Origin: Myxococcaceae bacterium
GTDB taxonomy: Bacteria > Myxococcota > Myxococcia > Myxococcales > Myxococcaceae
DNA length: 34,488 bases
Assembly: GCA_003818285.1 (NCBI GenBank)
Contig: RPRB01000032.1
Span: 1 to 34,488 of the forward strand
Direction: 5' to 3'
Each line of letters opens with the position of its first letter. The stretch's first letter is position 1. Both the position numbers and the translations under genes were made by a program. The notes under the pieces were generated by a model. The model saw nothing but the letters and a program-made list of their open reading frames with translations. It did not search any database and was not told the origin of the DNA. Below, one piece after another: positions 1-8,828 of this stretch.

Positions 1-138
1 ACTCCGGAGATCGACGCCCAGGAGCGGGCGTACCTGGTGGCGCTCCAGAACTCCTACCGGCTCGAGATCGTGGGCGGCGAGCTGGTCATGCACAGCGAGA
101 GCCTGGAGAAGCCCCTCCGGTTCCGCCGCATCCGGTGA
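1..138 (+). CDS. META/HslJ-like domain protein, C-terminal end only
   Basis: Reading frame 1 is open from the first base of the window and stops at TGA 136-138, giving the last 45 residues of a protein whose start lies outside. The tail reads as an alternating hydrophobic/polar strand pattern (LVALQNSYRLEIVGGELVM, then a strand ending LRFRRIR). This matches the usual end of META (HslJ-like) domains, where a YxIxGdxLxL strand is followed by a short final strand carrying an aromatic residue. META proteins are commonly envelope-associated, but nothing in the visible part shows location or function. The next gene starts about 100 bases downstream on the same strand. The assignment rests on a short segment and is tentative. 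Confidence 0.55.
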   Translation, partial: TPEIDAQERAYLVALQNSYRLEIVGGELVMHSESLEKPLRFRRIR

Positions 139-242
139 GGGGCGGCGAGACGTCCGGTCCGTCCGGGGGCTCGTGCCCTTCCGTCGCCAGGAGCTGAAGC
201 CCGTGCGATCTCCCCCGATGCCCCTCCGTGCGTGGCCGAGCC

Positions 243-1160
243 GTGAGTGAGATCGTCGTCATCGGCGCGGGCGTGGTGGGCCTGACGAGCGCCGTCGCAC
301 TCCAGGAGGCCGGGTACCCGGTGCGCGTCGTGGCCGCCGAACGACCGGAGCAGACGACCTCCGCGGCCGCCGGAGCGCTCTGGTACCCGTTCGAGGTCGG
401 CCCTCCCGATGCGGTGAACCGCTGGGCGCGGGCGACGCGGGAGTGGCTGCTGCAGCTCAGCCGCAACACTCCCGAGGCGGGGGTCGACGTCCTGACGGCC
501 CGGGAGTGCGTCGCGGATGCGCGCCGCCCGTGGTGGGCCGACTCGGTGGACGGTCTCCGGCTCATCGAGGGGCCGCAGCCCAGCGGAGGTCGGCTCGCCT
601 GGGAGTTCGAGGCGCCTCGGGTGGAGCCGGCGCTGCACCTCCGCTGGCTCGAGTCCCGGCTCTCGCGCCCGATCGAGATCGCCCGAGTCGATCGGACGGA
701 CGACGTTCCTGGGGACCTGGTGGTGAACTGCACCGGCATCGGGGCGCGACGGCTCACCGGCGATACGACGCTCCACGCGCTGCTGGGCCAGACCGTGCTC
801 GTCGAGCCGGGCGAGGTGGACCTCGGGAAGATGTACGGGGACGAGCGGGACCTCTCGGCGATGCTCTACGTGATTCCTCGCCGAACCGAGGTGGTCCTCG
901 GCGGCTGTGCCCTCCCCTTCGACGGCGACGTCCTGCCCCCGCCCGACCCCGCCCTCCGGGCTGCCTTCCTCGAGCGGGCGCGCGCCGCTGGCTTCCGTCA
1001 CGGGCGAGTGCTGCGCGACGCGGTCGGCCTCCGGCCGGTCCGCCCGGAGGTTCGGGTCGAGCGGGAGGAACGCGTCATTCACCACTACGGGCACGGCGGT
1101 GCGGGCTACACCCTCGCCTGGGGTTCGGCAGGGGACGTCGTCGCGCTCGCGCGTGGCTGA
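243..1160 (+). CDS. D-amino-acid oxidase-like FAD-dependent oxidoreductase
   Basis: About 305 residues. The N-terminus has a Rossmann FAD-binding motif (GAGVVG, residues 8-13), followed by the TTSAAAGALWYP stretch typical of D-amino-acid oxidases. Near the C-terminus HHYGHGGAGYTLAWG is the second FAD-contacting signature of the same family. Tyr209 in LYVIPRRTEVVLGG and the arginines of GLRPVRPEVR lie where the substrate-carboxylate Tyr and Arg of DAAO sit. The family oxidatively deaminates D-amino acids to 2-oxo acids, ammonia and H2O2; the exact substrate cannot be read here. There is no signal peptide, so it is probably cytosolic. Start: GTG 243 places the FAD motif at the usual distance from the N-terminus; GTG 228 is an in-frame alternative adding five residues, and neither has a strong ribosome binding site. 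It converges on truA, 28 bases away. Confidence 0.88.
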   Translation: MSEIVVIGAGVVGLTSAVALQEAGYPVRVVAAERPEQTTSAAAGALWYPFEVGPPDAVNRWARATREWLLQLSRNTPEAGVDVLTARECVADARRPWWADSVDGLRLIEGPQPSGGRLAWEFEAPRVEPALHLRWLESRLSRPIEIARVDRTDDVPGDLVVNCTGIGARRLTGDTTLHALLGQTVLVEPGEVDLGKMYGDERDLSAMLYVIPRRTEVVLGGCALPFDGDVLPPPDPALRAAFLERARAAGFRHGRVLRDAVGLRPVRPEVRVEREERVIHHYGHGGAGYTLAWGSAGDVVALARG

Positions 1161-1188
1161 GGACCGAGCGCGACCCCGCGCTGAGCCC

Positions 1189-1958
1189 TCAGGTCCCGGT
1201 GCCCCCTCCGTTGCGCGGACCCCCACCGTAGGTCACTTCCACCAGGGTGAGCCCGTGTGCCGGCGCGGTCGGACCGGCCAGCGTCCGGTCCTTCGCCGCG
1301 AGCACCTCGGCCACCCACGCCGGCGGGCGCTTTCCCCGGCCGACCTCGACCAGCGAGCCGACGATGTTCCGTACCATGTGCTTGAGGAACGCCGTCCCTT
1401 CCACCTCGATGCGCAGCACCTCGCCCTCCTCGTGCAGGGCGAGCTCGCGGAGCGTTCGCCGCGGGTGGGGTGCCTCGCAGTCCGCCGCGCGGAAGCTCGT
1501 GAAGTCGTGCGTCCCGAGCAGCGCCGGCGCCGCGGCACGCATCGCCTCCACGTCCAGCGGGGTGAAGACTTCCCAGTGCGTCCGCCGGAGGAGTGGCGCC
1601 CGGACCGACCGGCGACAGAGGAGGTAGCGATAGCGCTTCCCCGTCGCCCAGCGCCGCGGGTCGAACCCGTCCAGCACCTCCTCCGCCGCCACCACCGCCA
1701 CGTCCGCGGGCAGCATCGACGACAGTCCCCGGACGTACGCCTTCGCCGGCAGGGTCTTCGGCGCGTCGAACGCCACCACCTGCCCGAGCGCATGCACCCC
1801 GGCATCGGTCCGTCCGGCCGCCGCGGTGGACACCGGCGCACCCAGCAGCTCCGCCAGCGCCGCCTCCAGCACCTCCTGCACGCTCCGCCCGTTCGGCTGC
1901 CGCTGCCAGCCCACGAAGTCCGTGCCGTCGTACTCCAGGGTGAGGCGGACCCGCGGCA

Positions 1959-1959
<1 letters not shown>
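1189..1959 (-). CDS. truA: tRNA pseudouridine(38-40) synthase TruA
   Basis: 256 residues, the normal length for TruA. The N-terminus LTLEYDGTDFVGWQRQP is the family signature. GRTDAGVHA carries the catalytic aspartate (Asp52), which attacks the uridine base. HMVRNIVGSLVEVGRG near the C-terminus is also strongly conserved. TruA isomerises uridines 38-40 in the anticodon arm of many tRNAs. The ATG (1957-1959) shares one base with the stop codon of the upstream kinase (TGATG arrangement), so translation is probably coupled and the gene is last in a four-gene minus-strand operon. Confidence 0.97.
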
Positions 1960-3103
<1,144 letters not shown>

Positions 3104-3107
<4 letters not shown>

Positions 3108-4090
3108 CGCCCGGAGGTTACCACCCCGAGGCTCAGGACCCTGACCTTGAGACGCGGCTCCTCGCCGCGGGCTACCGGGAAGTCGACCGGCGAGGCGTCG
3201 GGGCGGGCCACCTCCTCCGCCGTCCGCCCCGCCCGTCGCACACCCTCCGCCAGCGCCGCCTCGAACCGCCGCGCGCACAGTGCCGCCACGTTGCAGGCGG
3301 CGAGCAGCCAGCCGCCCGGGGCGACCAGCGGACCCGCCCGGGCCACCAGCTCCGGCCAGTCCCGCGATGCGGAGAAGGTGCCGGACCTGGCCCGCGCGAA
3401 GCCCGGTGGGTCGAGCACCACCGCCTCGAAGCGCTCGCTCCGCTTGGTGAGCCGGCGAATCCAGTCGAACACGTCCCCCGCGAGCCGATCCGCCGGCGGC
3501 GGAGTCTGCGCGTTCAGCCCGGCGTTCTCCTCGGCCCAGGCCAGCGAGCGCCGGCTGAGGTCGACGTCCACCGCGCGCGCCGCGCCCCCCGCCCGGGCCG
3601 CGACGGAGAAGGCGCCGGTGTAGGCGAAGCAGTTGAGCAGCGCCGCGCCGCGCGCGTGAGAGCGCACCCAGCCCCGGGCCTGGCGCATGTCGAGGTAGAG
3701 GCCCACCGCCAGCCCCTCGCCCGGGCGAATACGGAAGACCAGCCCCTGCTCGCGCACGTCCACCGCCTCCACCGGCTCGCCCCGGAGCGGCAGCGCGGGC
3801 GCACGTGCCGCCCGCTCCTCGCCCCGCAGAGTGCCCGCCTCCCGGGGGCGCGCCTTCCAGTAGACGGCCCGGAGGGGAAGCAGCTCGCTCGCGGCGTCAG
3901 CCACCGGCCCCGGATCCCGGGCGTCGTAGGTGCTGAGCACGCCCACGTCGCCGAAGAGGTCGAGGGTCAGTCCCGGGAGGCCATCCCCGGCCCCGTTGAT
4001 CCAGCGGAAGGCGGTGGTGTGCCCCTCCTCCCGGAGCGGCGCGCGGCGCTCCAGCGCCCGGGCGAGGAGCGCCCGCGCTCCGGCACTCAT
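3104..4090 (-). CDS. Class I SAM-dependent methyltransferase, RlmI-like, lacking the PUA domain
   Basis: 328 residues. An RlmI-type N-terminal region (TTAFRWINGAGDGLPGLTLD) is followed by a Rossmann methyltransferase domain with the SAM motif LLNCFAYTGAFSVAA (about 151-165), a DPP motif (227-229) and Cys266 in LLAACN, which sits where the m5C methyltransferase family keeps its cysteine. RlmI methylates a cytosine of 23S rRNA. The usual N-terminal PUA RNA-binding domain of about 70 residues is absent, and the protein starts almost directly at the linker, so substrate choice may differ. ATG 4088-4090 overlaps the stop of the upstream amidohydrolase-like gene by 4 bases (ATGA), and its own stop overlaps the kinase start. 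An RNA substrate is likely; the exact site is not determinable. Confidence 0.85.
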
Positions 4091-5295
4091 GCGACCGCGC
4101 GGCGGACCGCGGCGGCCTCGGCCAGCAGGGGGAGCAGCTCGCTCCCGAGCAGCTGGCCCTCGCGGACCACCACCCGACCGTTCACCACCGTCCAGGAGAC
4201 CGGGGCGCGCATCGAGGCCGCCAGGACCTCGATCGGATCCTCCCGGTCCGGGAGGAGATCCACGAGCACCAGATCCGCCATCGCCCCCGGGACGATGCGC
4301 CCCGCCGGACGGCGAAAGATGCGCTCGAGGAATCCGGCCGGCCCGTCACCCAGCACCTCGGGAACCCGTTCCCGGGCCCAGAGCCGCCCGATGCGCGCCG
4401 CGCGGTGGGCGAGGATGCGCCCGGCGGTCCACTGCTCGCGGAGGTCCCCCACCCCGGCGCTGGCCAGCACCACCCGGTGCGCCGGTTGCCACACCGACTC
4501 GAACCCGTGCTGCTCGCCCAGGAGGTCCGCCAGCGGGCTCCAGGCCACGAGCACCGCCGTCTCCGCCAGCCGCTGCGCCTCCGCCCCATCGACGGCCCGG
4601 GCGTGCGCCGCCACGGTGGTGGCGCCGAGGAGGGCGTGCCGGTCGAGCCGCTCGACCATGCGCATCCGGTGCTGCTCGAAGTGCTCGGCGAGCTCGGCGC
4701 TCGTTTCCGCAAGGCGCAGGTGCACGGGTGCGCGGAGGGCCTCGGCGTCCCGCCTCACCGCCCGGAGCAGCTCGTCGGACGCGGTGAGGCAGCTCGCGAA
4801 GCCGAGGCCCGCCCGCACCAGCGGATGCTCGGCGGTGCTTCGCGCCGCTTCTGCGTTCAGCTCGTGGGTCGCGATGGCATGCCGGCCCTCCGCGGCGAGC
4901 GAGGACACCAGCCGGGCCCCCAGGCCACGGGCCACGGACAGCCGGCCGGCCAGCGCCGCGGCGGCGTCGTCCACGCCCTCCACCTGATCGAGGAAGGTGG
5001 TCACCCCCGCGCGCAGGGCCAGCGCGAGGCCCGCCGCCGCGACCGCGGACGATTCCGACGCGGTGAGCGCCCGCCGCGCACCCGGCACGTGACCGAGACG
5101 GGCATGTCCGTCCACCCGTCCCGGCACGAGGAGCCGCCCGCCCGCCTCGATGGCCCAGTCTCCGGGTCGCACCGGCTCGTTCCCGTCCGGCGACACCCGG
5201 GCCACCATCCCGCCCTCCACCACCACCGCGCGGTGCAGGTGCAGGGCCCCACGGTCCAGCAGGGTGCAATCCTTGACGAGCAGGCGGCCTTCCAT
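4087..5295 (-). CDS. SsnA-like amidohydrolase-fold protein, probably catalytically inactive
   Basis: 402 residues. The overall pattern follows SsnA-type amidohydrolases along the whole length: N-terminal beta domain, PGRVDGHARL, GVTTFLDQ, ERLDRHALLG, then a C-terminal return with PGAMADLVLVDLLPD and TVVNGRVVVREG. The metal-site residues are mostly gone. The usual HTH reads His64-Ala-Arg66, a conserved mid-domain His is Gly165, the usual HxHxAE reads HLRLAE with Arg194 replacing the metal His, and the catalytic Asp of the GTDG motif is Ala280 (ASAG). Only His231 of the AH motif remains. The frame is intact and dense, so this looks like a maintained pseudoenzyme rather than a decayed gene. It is first in an overlapping operon with the RlmI-like methyltransferase, kinase and truA. 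A binding or regulatory role is possible, but its function is unknown. Confidence 0.82.
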   Translation of the reverse strand: MEGRLLVKDCTLLDRGALHLHRAVVVEGGMVARVSPDGNEPVRPGDWAIEAGGRLLVPGRVDGHARLGHVPGARRALTASESSAVAAAGLALALRAGVTTFLDQVEGVDDAAAALAGRLSVARGLGARLVSSLAAEGRHAIATHELNAEAARSTAEHPLVRAGLGFASCLTASDELLRAVRRDAEALRAPVHLRLAETSAELAEHFEQHRMRMVERLDRHALLGATTVAAHARAVDGAEAQRLAETAVLVAWSPLADLLGEQHGFESVWQPAHRVVLASAGVGDLREQWTAGRILAHRAARIGRLWARERVPEVLGDGPAGFLERIFRRPAGRIVPGAMADLVLVDLLPDREDPIEVLAASMRAPVSWTVVNGRVVVREGQLLGSELLPLLAEAAAVRRAVA

Positions 5296-5369
5296 GCAGA
5301 CATCACTGTAACCGGTGCCGCCCCCGGGCCGAGCATGTGTGCACGGGGGGGACTAAGCTTGCAGTTCCG

Positions 5370-6344
5370 ATGGCTGATCCGGCGTGGAGCCTTCCCCTCT
5401 GCATTCGCTGGGATGAGGAGCTGTCGCTGCTGACCGGCGACGGCGCCCTCCCCGGCTGCCCGCCGCCCGCGCCCGGCATGTCGGTGGCGGTTGCGCTCGG
5501 CGTCGATGCGGGCACCGCCCGTGCGCTCGATGCCCGCGCGCGCCGGGGCGGCGGGGTGGAATTCGTCCGCACGGCGCCCGGTCCTGCCGGCACGCCGCGC
5601 TGGCTTCGGGTGGGGATGGAGACCACCGGAAGCGCGGTGGAGGCACGGGTGCACGACGTCGGGGCGCTCCTCGAGGGCGCGCCGCCGCTGCAGATCTCCC
5701 GGCTGTCCAGCTCGCTGAGCCACGAGCTCCGCAACCCGCTCTCCAGCGTCAAGATGGCCGTGCAGACGCTCGCCCGGAACGAGGGCCTCTCGGCGCGCGA
5801 CCAGCGCCGGCTCACCATCGCCCTCCGGGAGATCCGCACCCTCGAGCGGATGCTCTGGATGTTCAGCGAGTATGGCCGCGAGGCACCGCTCTCGGTGGAG
5901 ACCTGGTCGCTCCCGGACCTGATCCAGGAGTCCAGCGGCCTCATCGAGCATGATCTCGCCGAGCGCAGCATCCGCCTCGAGCTGGTGGGCGCCGAGGGAC
6001 TGCCCCACGTGCGCTCCGACGGCGTTCGCCTTCGTCCGGTCCTGGCCCAGCTGCTGCTCAACGTGGCCGCGAGCCTCGGCGAGGGGCAGCCGCTGCTGGT
6101 CACCCTGCGGGGCTCGGAGCGGGGGGTGGAGGTCGAGCTGCTCGACGAGCATGCCGCCCTCGAGCCCGGCGATCAGGAGCGGGTGTTCGAGCCCTTCGGC
6201 TCCCGTCTGGCGCGGGGGGCAGGCCTGTCCCTGGCCGCGCTCCGCCGGGTGCTCCAGCAACAGGGAGGAGAGGTCACCGCCGTGGCCGTCCCACCGCCTG
6301 CCCGCGGCGTCTTCTTTCGCCTCGACTTCGCGAGGGCTGCCTGA
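5370..6344 (+). CDS. Cytosolic histidine kinase with divergent ATP-binding domain
   Basis: About 324 residues, no membrane segment. Residues 1-105 form an unrecognised N-terminal sensor region. A HisKA dimerisation domain follows with SHELRNPLSSVK, His118 being the phosphoacceptor. The ATPase half is present but divergent: the N-box is LLLNVAAS (Asn231), the usual DxGxG lid motif is replaced by DEHAAL (259-264), VFEPFGS remains, and the G2 box is GAGLSLA (283-289). Start: ATG 5370 gives a compact protein; ATG 5337 upstream is in frame but would add only eleven unremarkable residues. The stop is 2 bases before the sigma-54 activator that follows, its obvious partner. The gene is divergent from the amidohydrolase-like gene across a 74-base gap that must hold both promoters. 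ATP binding and kinase activity may be weak. Confidence 0.86.
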   Translation: MADPAWSLPLCIRWDEELSLLTGDGALPGCPPPAPGMSVAVALGVDAGTARALDARARRGGGVEFVRTAPGPAGTPRWLRVGMETTGSAVEARVHDVGALLEGAPPLQISRLSSSLSHELRNPLSSVKMAVQTLARNEGLSARDQRRLTIALREIRTLERMLWMFSEYGREAPLSVETWSLPDLIQESSGLIEHDLAERSIRLELVGAEGLPHVRSDGVRLRPVLAQLLLNVAASLGEGQPLLVTLRGSERGVEVELLDEHAALEPGDQERVFEPFGSRLARGAGLSLAALRRVLQQQGGEVTAVAVPPPARGVFFRLDFARAA

Positions 6345-6346
6345 CC

Positions 6347-7768
6347 ATGGACACGCTCCTCCTCGTCGACGACGACGTCTCGCTGCTCGAGTCGCTCACC
6401 CTCCATTTCGAGGACGCGGAGAGGGACGGGCAGCCGCGGTTCCAGGTGGTCACCGCGACCACCGCGGCTGCGGGACTGCAGAAGGCGCGAGAGTCCCCCC
6501 CGTCGCTGGTGGTGCTGGACATGATGCTCCCCGACCGGAGCGGCCTGGACCTCATCGAGGAGATGAAGTCCGTCTGCGGCGACGCGCCCATCGTCCTCGT
6601 CACGGCGTACCACGACATGGAGAGCACCATCCGCGCGATGAAGCTCGGGGCGTTCGACTACATCCACAAGCCGTTCTCCGATCCCGCCGCGCTGGACCTG
6701 GTCATCAACCGCGCCCTCAGCGTCCGCCAGCTCAGCCGCCGCGCGGCGACCGCGGAGCTCGACACCACCGCGCCCGCCCGCCTGGGAGACCTGGTGGGCC
6801 AGACGCCGGTGATGCAGAAGCTGGTGAAGGAGATCGGCAAGGTGGCCGCTGCCCCCCGGGCCACGGTGCTCATCACCGGCGAGTCGGGGACCGGCAAGGA
6901 GCTGGTGGCCCGGGTCATCCACAACTACTCGTTCGACGACCCGCGGCCGTTCGTGGGCATCAACTGCTCGGCCATCGTCGAGACCCTGCTCGAGTCCGAG
7001 CTGTTCGGGCACGAGCGCGGCGCCTTCACCGGCGCCGCTACGAGCAAGCCCGGCAAGTTCGAGGTGGCCGACGACGGGACCGTCTTCCTCGACGAGATCG
7101 GCGACCTCTCGCCCCAGCTGCAGGGCAAGCTGCTTCGCGTCCTCCAGGAACGGGAGTTCGAGCGGGTGGGCGGCACCAAGCGCGTCACGCTCCAGGCCAG
7201 GGTCATCGCCGCCACCCACCGCGACCTCACCGAGGAGGTGAAGACCGGCCGCTTCCGCGAGGACCTCTATCAGCGGCTCCAGGTCATCGCCCTCCACGTG
7301 CCGCCGCTCCGCGAACGCCGGGAGGACATCCCGCTGCTGGTGAAGAGCCTCCTGGAGCGAATCAATGGCCGGGTCCACAAGCGGGTGACCCGCGTGCCCC
7401 CGGAGGTGATGGAGGCGCTGGTGCGGCTCCCGTGGAGGGGGAACGTGCGGGAGCTGGAGAACGTCCTCACCCGGGCCATCGTCCTGTCGCCCGGCGAGGT
7501 GCTCCTGGCGGAGAGCCTTCCTCGGGCCGAGGTCCCCGCGCCCGGCGAGCAGAGCGACGCCCTGAGCTGGCTCGCGCCCGCGGACGGTCCGCTGCCCACC
7601 CTCGAGGAGGCCGAACGGCAGCTCATCGAGCGGGCGCTCGTGCTGACCCGCGGGCACAAGGGCCGGGCCTGTCAGATGCTCGGGATCAGCCGACCCACCC
7701 TCGAGCGCAAGCTCGCCAAGTACGGGGCTGCACGTTCCGTGAAGCCTCCCCTGAAGACTGTCAGCTGA
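6347..7768 (+). CDS. NtrC-family sigma-54-dependent response regulator
   Basis: 473 residues in three domains. The receiver domain (1-125) has acidic residues DDD (8-10), phosphoacceptor Asp58 in VVLDMMLPD and Lys108 in IHKPF. The central AAA+ domain (about 147-385) has Walker A GESGTGKE (178-185), the sigma-54 contact loop GAFTGA (225-230), Walker B VFLDEIGD and an arginine finger region (GRFREDLYQRL). A Fis-type helix-turn-helix follows (about 430-462; GRACQMLGISRPTLERKLAKYG). It remodels RNA polymerase-sigma-54 closed complexes at its target promoters. Start ATG 6347 lies two bases after the histidine kinase stop, so the two are co-translated and should form one phosphorelay. The target genes are not visible. 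It ends just before the Crp-type promoter region. Confidence 0.96.
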   Translation: MDTLLLVDDDVSLLESLTLHFEDAERDGQPRFQVVTATTAAAGLQKARESPPSLVVLDMMLPDRSGLDLIEEMKSVCGDAPIVLVTAYHDMESTIRAMKLGAFDYIHKPFSDPAALDLVINRALSVRQLSRRAATAELDTTAPARLGDLVGQTPVMQKLVKEIGKVAAAPRATVLITGESGTGKELVARVIHNYSFDDPRPFVGINCSAIVETLLESELFGHERGAFTGAATSKPGKFEVADDGTVFLDEIGDLSPQLQGKLLRVLQEREFERVGGTKRVTLQARVIAATHRDLTEEVKTGRFREDLYQRLQVIALHVPPLRERREDIPLLVKSLLERINGRVHKRVTRVPPEVMEALVRLPWRGNVRELENVLTRAIVLSPGEVLLAESLPRAEVPAPGEQSDALSWLAPADGPLPTLEEAERQLIERALVLTRGHKGRACQMLGISRPTLERKLAKYGAARSVKPPLKTVS

Positions 7769-7774
7769 CTGAAA

Positions 7775-7803
7775 TTGTCGGGTGAGGCACGGTTGGATAG
7801 AAT
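7775..7803 (+). promoter_or_regulatory. Sigma-70-type promoter of the Crp/Fnr gene
   Basis: TTGTCG at 7775-7780 (four of six matches to TTGACA) and TAGAAT at 7798-7803 (five of six to TATAAT) are separated by exactly 17 bases. The segment is clearly more AT-rich than the surrounding DNA. Predicted transcription would start near 7810, leaving a leader of about 190 bases before the ATG at 8004. The inverted repeat at 7805-7840 lies directly on the expected start point. Confidence 0.6.
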
Positions 7804-7804
7804 A

Positions 7805-7840
7805 TTGAACGTTTCGTTCAGTCCAGTTCAGAACGTTCAA
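7805..7840. promoter_or_regulatory. Inverted repeat / probable operator at the Crp/Fnr promoter
   Basis: TTGAACGTT (7805-7813) and AACGTTCAA (7832-7840) are a perfect 9-base inverted repeat with 18 bases between them. Inside and overlapping are further symmetrical elements: TGAACG-TTT-CGTTCA (7806-7820), GTTC-A-GAAC (7826-7834) and the palindrome GAACGTTC (7831-7838). GTTCAG occurs twice (7816, 7826). The cluster begins two bases after the -10 box, where a bound repressor would block transcription. A dimeric regulator binding GAAC/GTTC half-sites is the natural reading; autoregulation by the downstream protein is possible but not shown. Confidence 0.55.
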
Positions 7841-8003
7841 ACGATTCGTCCAATCCCCTGTCCACTGGGAAGCCTCGGACCTGTCCTCGCGCCCCGGAAG
7901 GTGTCGAAGTTCTGATGTTTTGCTCGGAGTGGTACAGACCCCGGAGCACGGCACGCGTCTTGGAGTGATTCCTCGCACACGTCAGCCTCGAGAGGACCTC
8001 TCT

Positions 8004-8750
8004 ATGCACGGCTACAACCGCCCCCTGGGGCCCATCGGCTCCAACGTCGTCCCCCCGCTGCAGACCACGTCCTCGGGAATGCTGGTGACGCCCAACAAGG
8101 TCACCACGCCCCAGGAGTCGATCGACTTCAAGGGCTACTTCAAGGTCGAGACCTTCCCGCACAACGCGGTGATCTACCGCCCGGGCGACGCGAGCGACCG
8201 CGTGTACCTGCTCAAGACCGGCCGGGTCCGGCTCATGCGGCTCGGCCGGAACAGCCAGCGTTCCGTGGTCTCCATCCTCCGCCCCGGCGACCTCTTCGGC
8301 GAGCTCTTCCGTCCGGAAGGCACGCCCGTCGAGGAGCTGGCGGTGTCGGCCGGCGAGGCCGAGGTGTGGAGCATCGAGGGGCGTGACTTCCGGGCCCAGC
8401 TCGAGGCCCGCCCCACCCTGGCGGTGGACGTGGTGCGCGCCTACGCCGAGCGGGTCCGCTCGCTCCGCAAGCGCGTGCTCGGGCTGACCTTCAAGGAGGT
8501 CCCGGCGCGCCTGGCCGACACCCTGCTCACCCTGGCCGAGGCCCACGGCGAGCGGTGCCCGCACGGCGGCGAGACGGACCTCCGCGGCATCACCCAGCAG
8601 GACCTGGCGGACCTGGTCGGCGCCTCGCGCTCCTTCGTGTCCACGCTCATCAACGAGATGAAGCGTGACGGGATGCTCGGGAACGTGGGCCGCATCCTCT
8701 GCGTGCGCGACCAGAAGGCGCTCCGGAAGATCGCCGCCGCCGAGAAGTAG
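8004..8750 (+). CDS. Crp/Fnr-family transcriptional regulator
   Basis: 248 residues. A flexible N-terminus of about 40 residues precedes a cyclic-nucleotide-binding-type beta-roll (about 45-135; RPGDASDRVYLLKTGRVRL, LRPGDLFGELF) and a long dimerisation helix (140-160). The C-terminal Crp-type winged helix (165-240) has the recognition helix in ITQQDLADLVGASRSFVSTLINEMK. In the phosphate-binding cassette GELF is kept, but the Arg-Ser pair that contacts cAMP in E. coli Crp is replaced by residues around PVEEL (109-113), so cAMP binding is doubtful. No Fnr-type N-terminal cysteine cluster is present. Start ATG 8004 is chosen for the GAGAGGA ribosome binding site about 7 bases upstream; the frame is open to 7920 but lacks support there. 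It is transcribed from its own promoter with an operator-like repeat. Confidence 0.92.
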   Translation: MHGYNRPLGPIGSNVVPPLQTTSSGMLVTPNKVTTPQESIDFKGYFKVETFPHNAVIYRPGDASDRVYLLKTGRVRLMRLGRNSQRSVVSILRPGDLFGELFRPEGTPVEELAVSAGEAEVWSIEGRDFRAQLEARPTLAVDVVRAYAERVRSLRKRVLGLTFKEVPARLADTLLTLAEAHGERCPHGGETDLRGITQQDLADLVGASRSFVSTLINEMKRDGMLGNVGRILCVRDQKALRKIAAAEK

Positions 8751-8777
8751 ACGCCGGGAAAAGCGCAGTCAGGCACG

Positions 8778-8793
8778 GGCGAGAAGGCTCGCC
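8778..8793 (+). terminator. Short GC hairpin after the Crp/Fnr gene
   Basis: GGCGAG-AAGG-CTCGCC forms a perfect 6-base-pair stem with a 4-base loop, 27 bases after the Crp/Fnr stop codon and ahead of the MutS-like gene. No T-run follows, so it would be a weak or factor-assisted terminator. Confidence 0.35.
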
Positions 8794-8828
8794 GCCAGCC
8801 CTCCCACGGTGGCAGTCTCCCTCGCCCC

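Noticed and set aside
1167-1182. AGCGC/GCGCT hairpin between convergent DAAO and truA
   Set aside because: A 5-base stem in such GC-rich DNA is likely by chance; not listed as a terminator.
3108-3278. N-terminal extension of the Ser/Thr kinase
   Set aside because: The extra residues are Gly/Arg/Pro-rich and lie inside the methyltransferase gene. TTG 3107 with a TTGA overlap is simpler.
7806-7831. LexA box of the Myxococcus type (GTTCAG-containing)
   Set aside because: GTTCAG occurs twice, but the bases upstream of it do not match the rest of that motif as I remember it, so I only call a generic operator.
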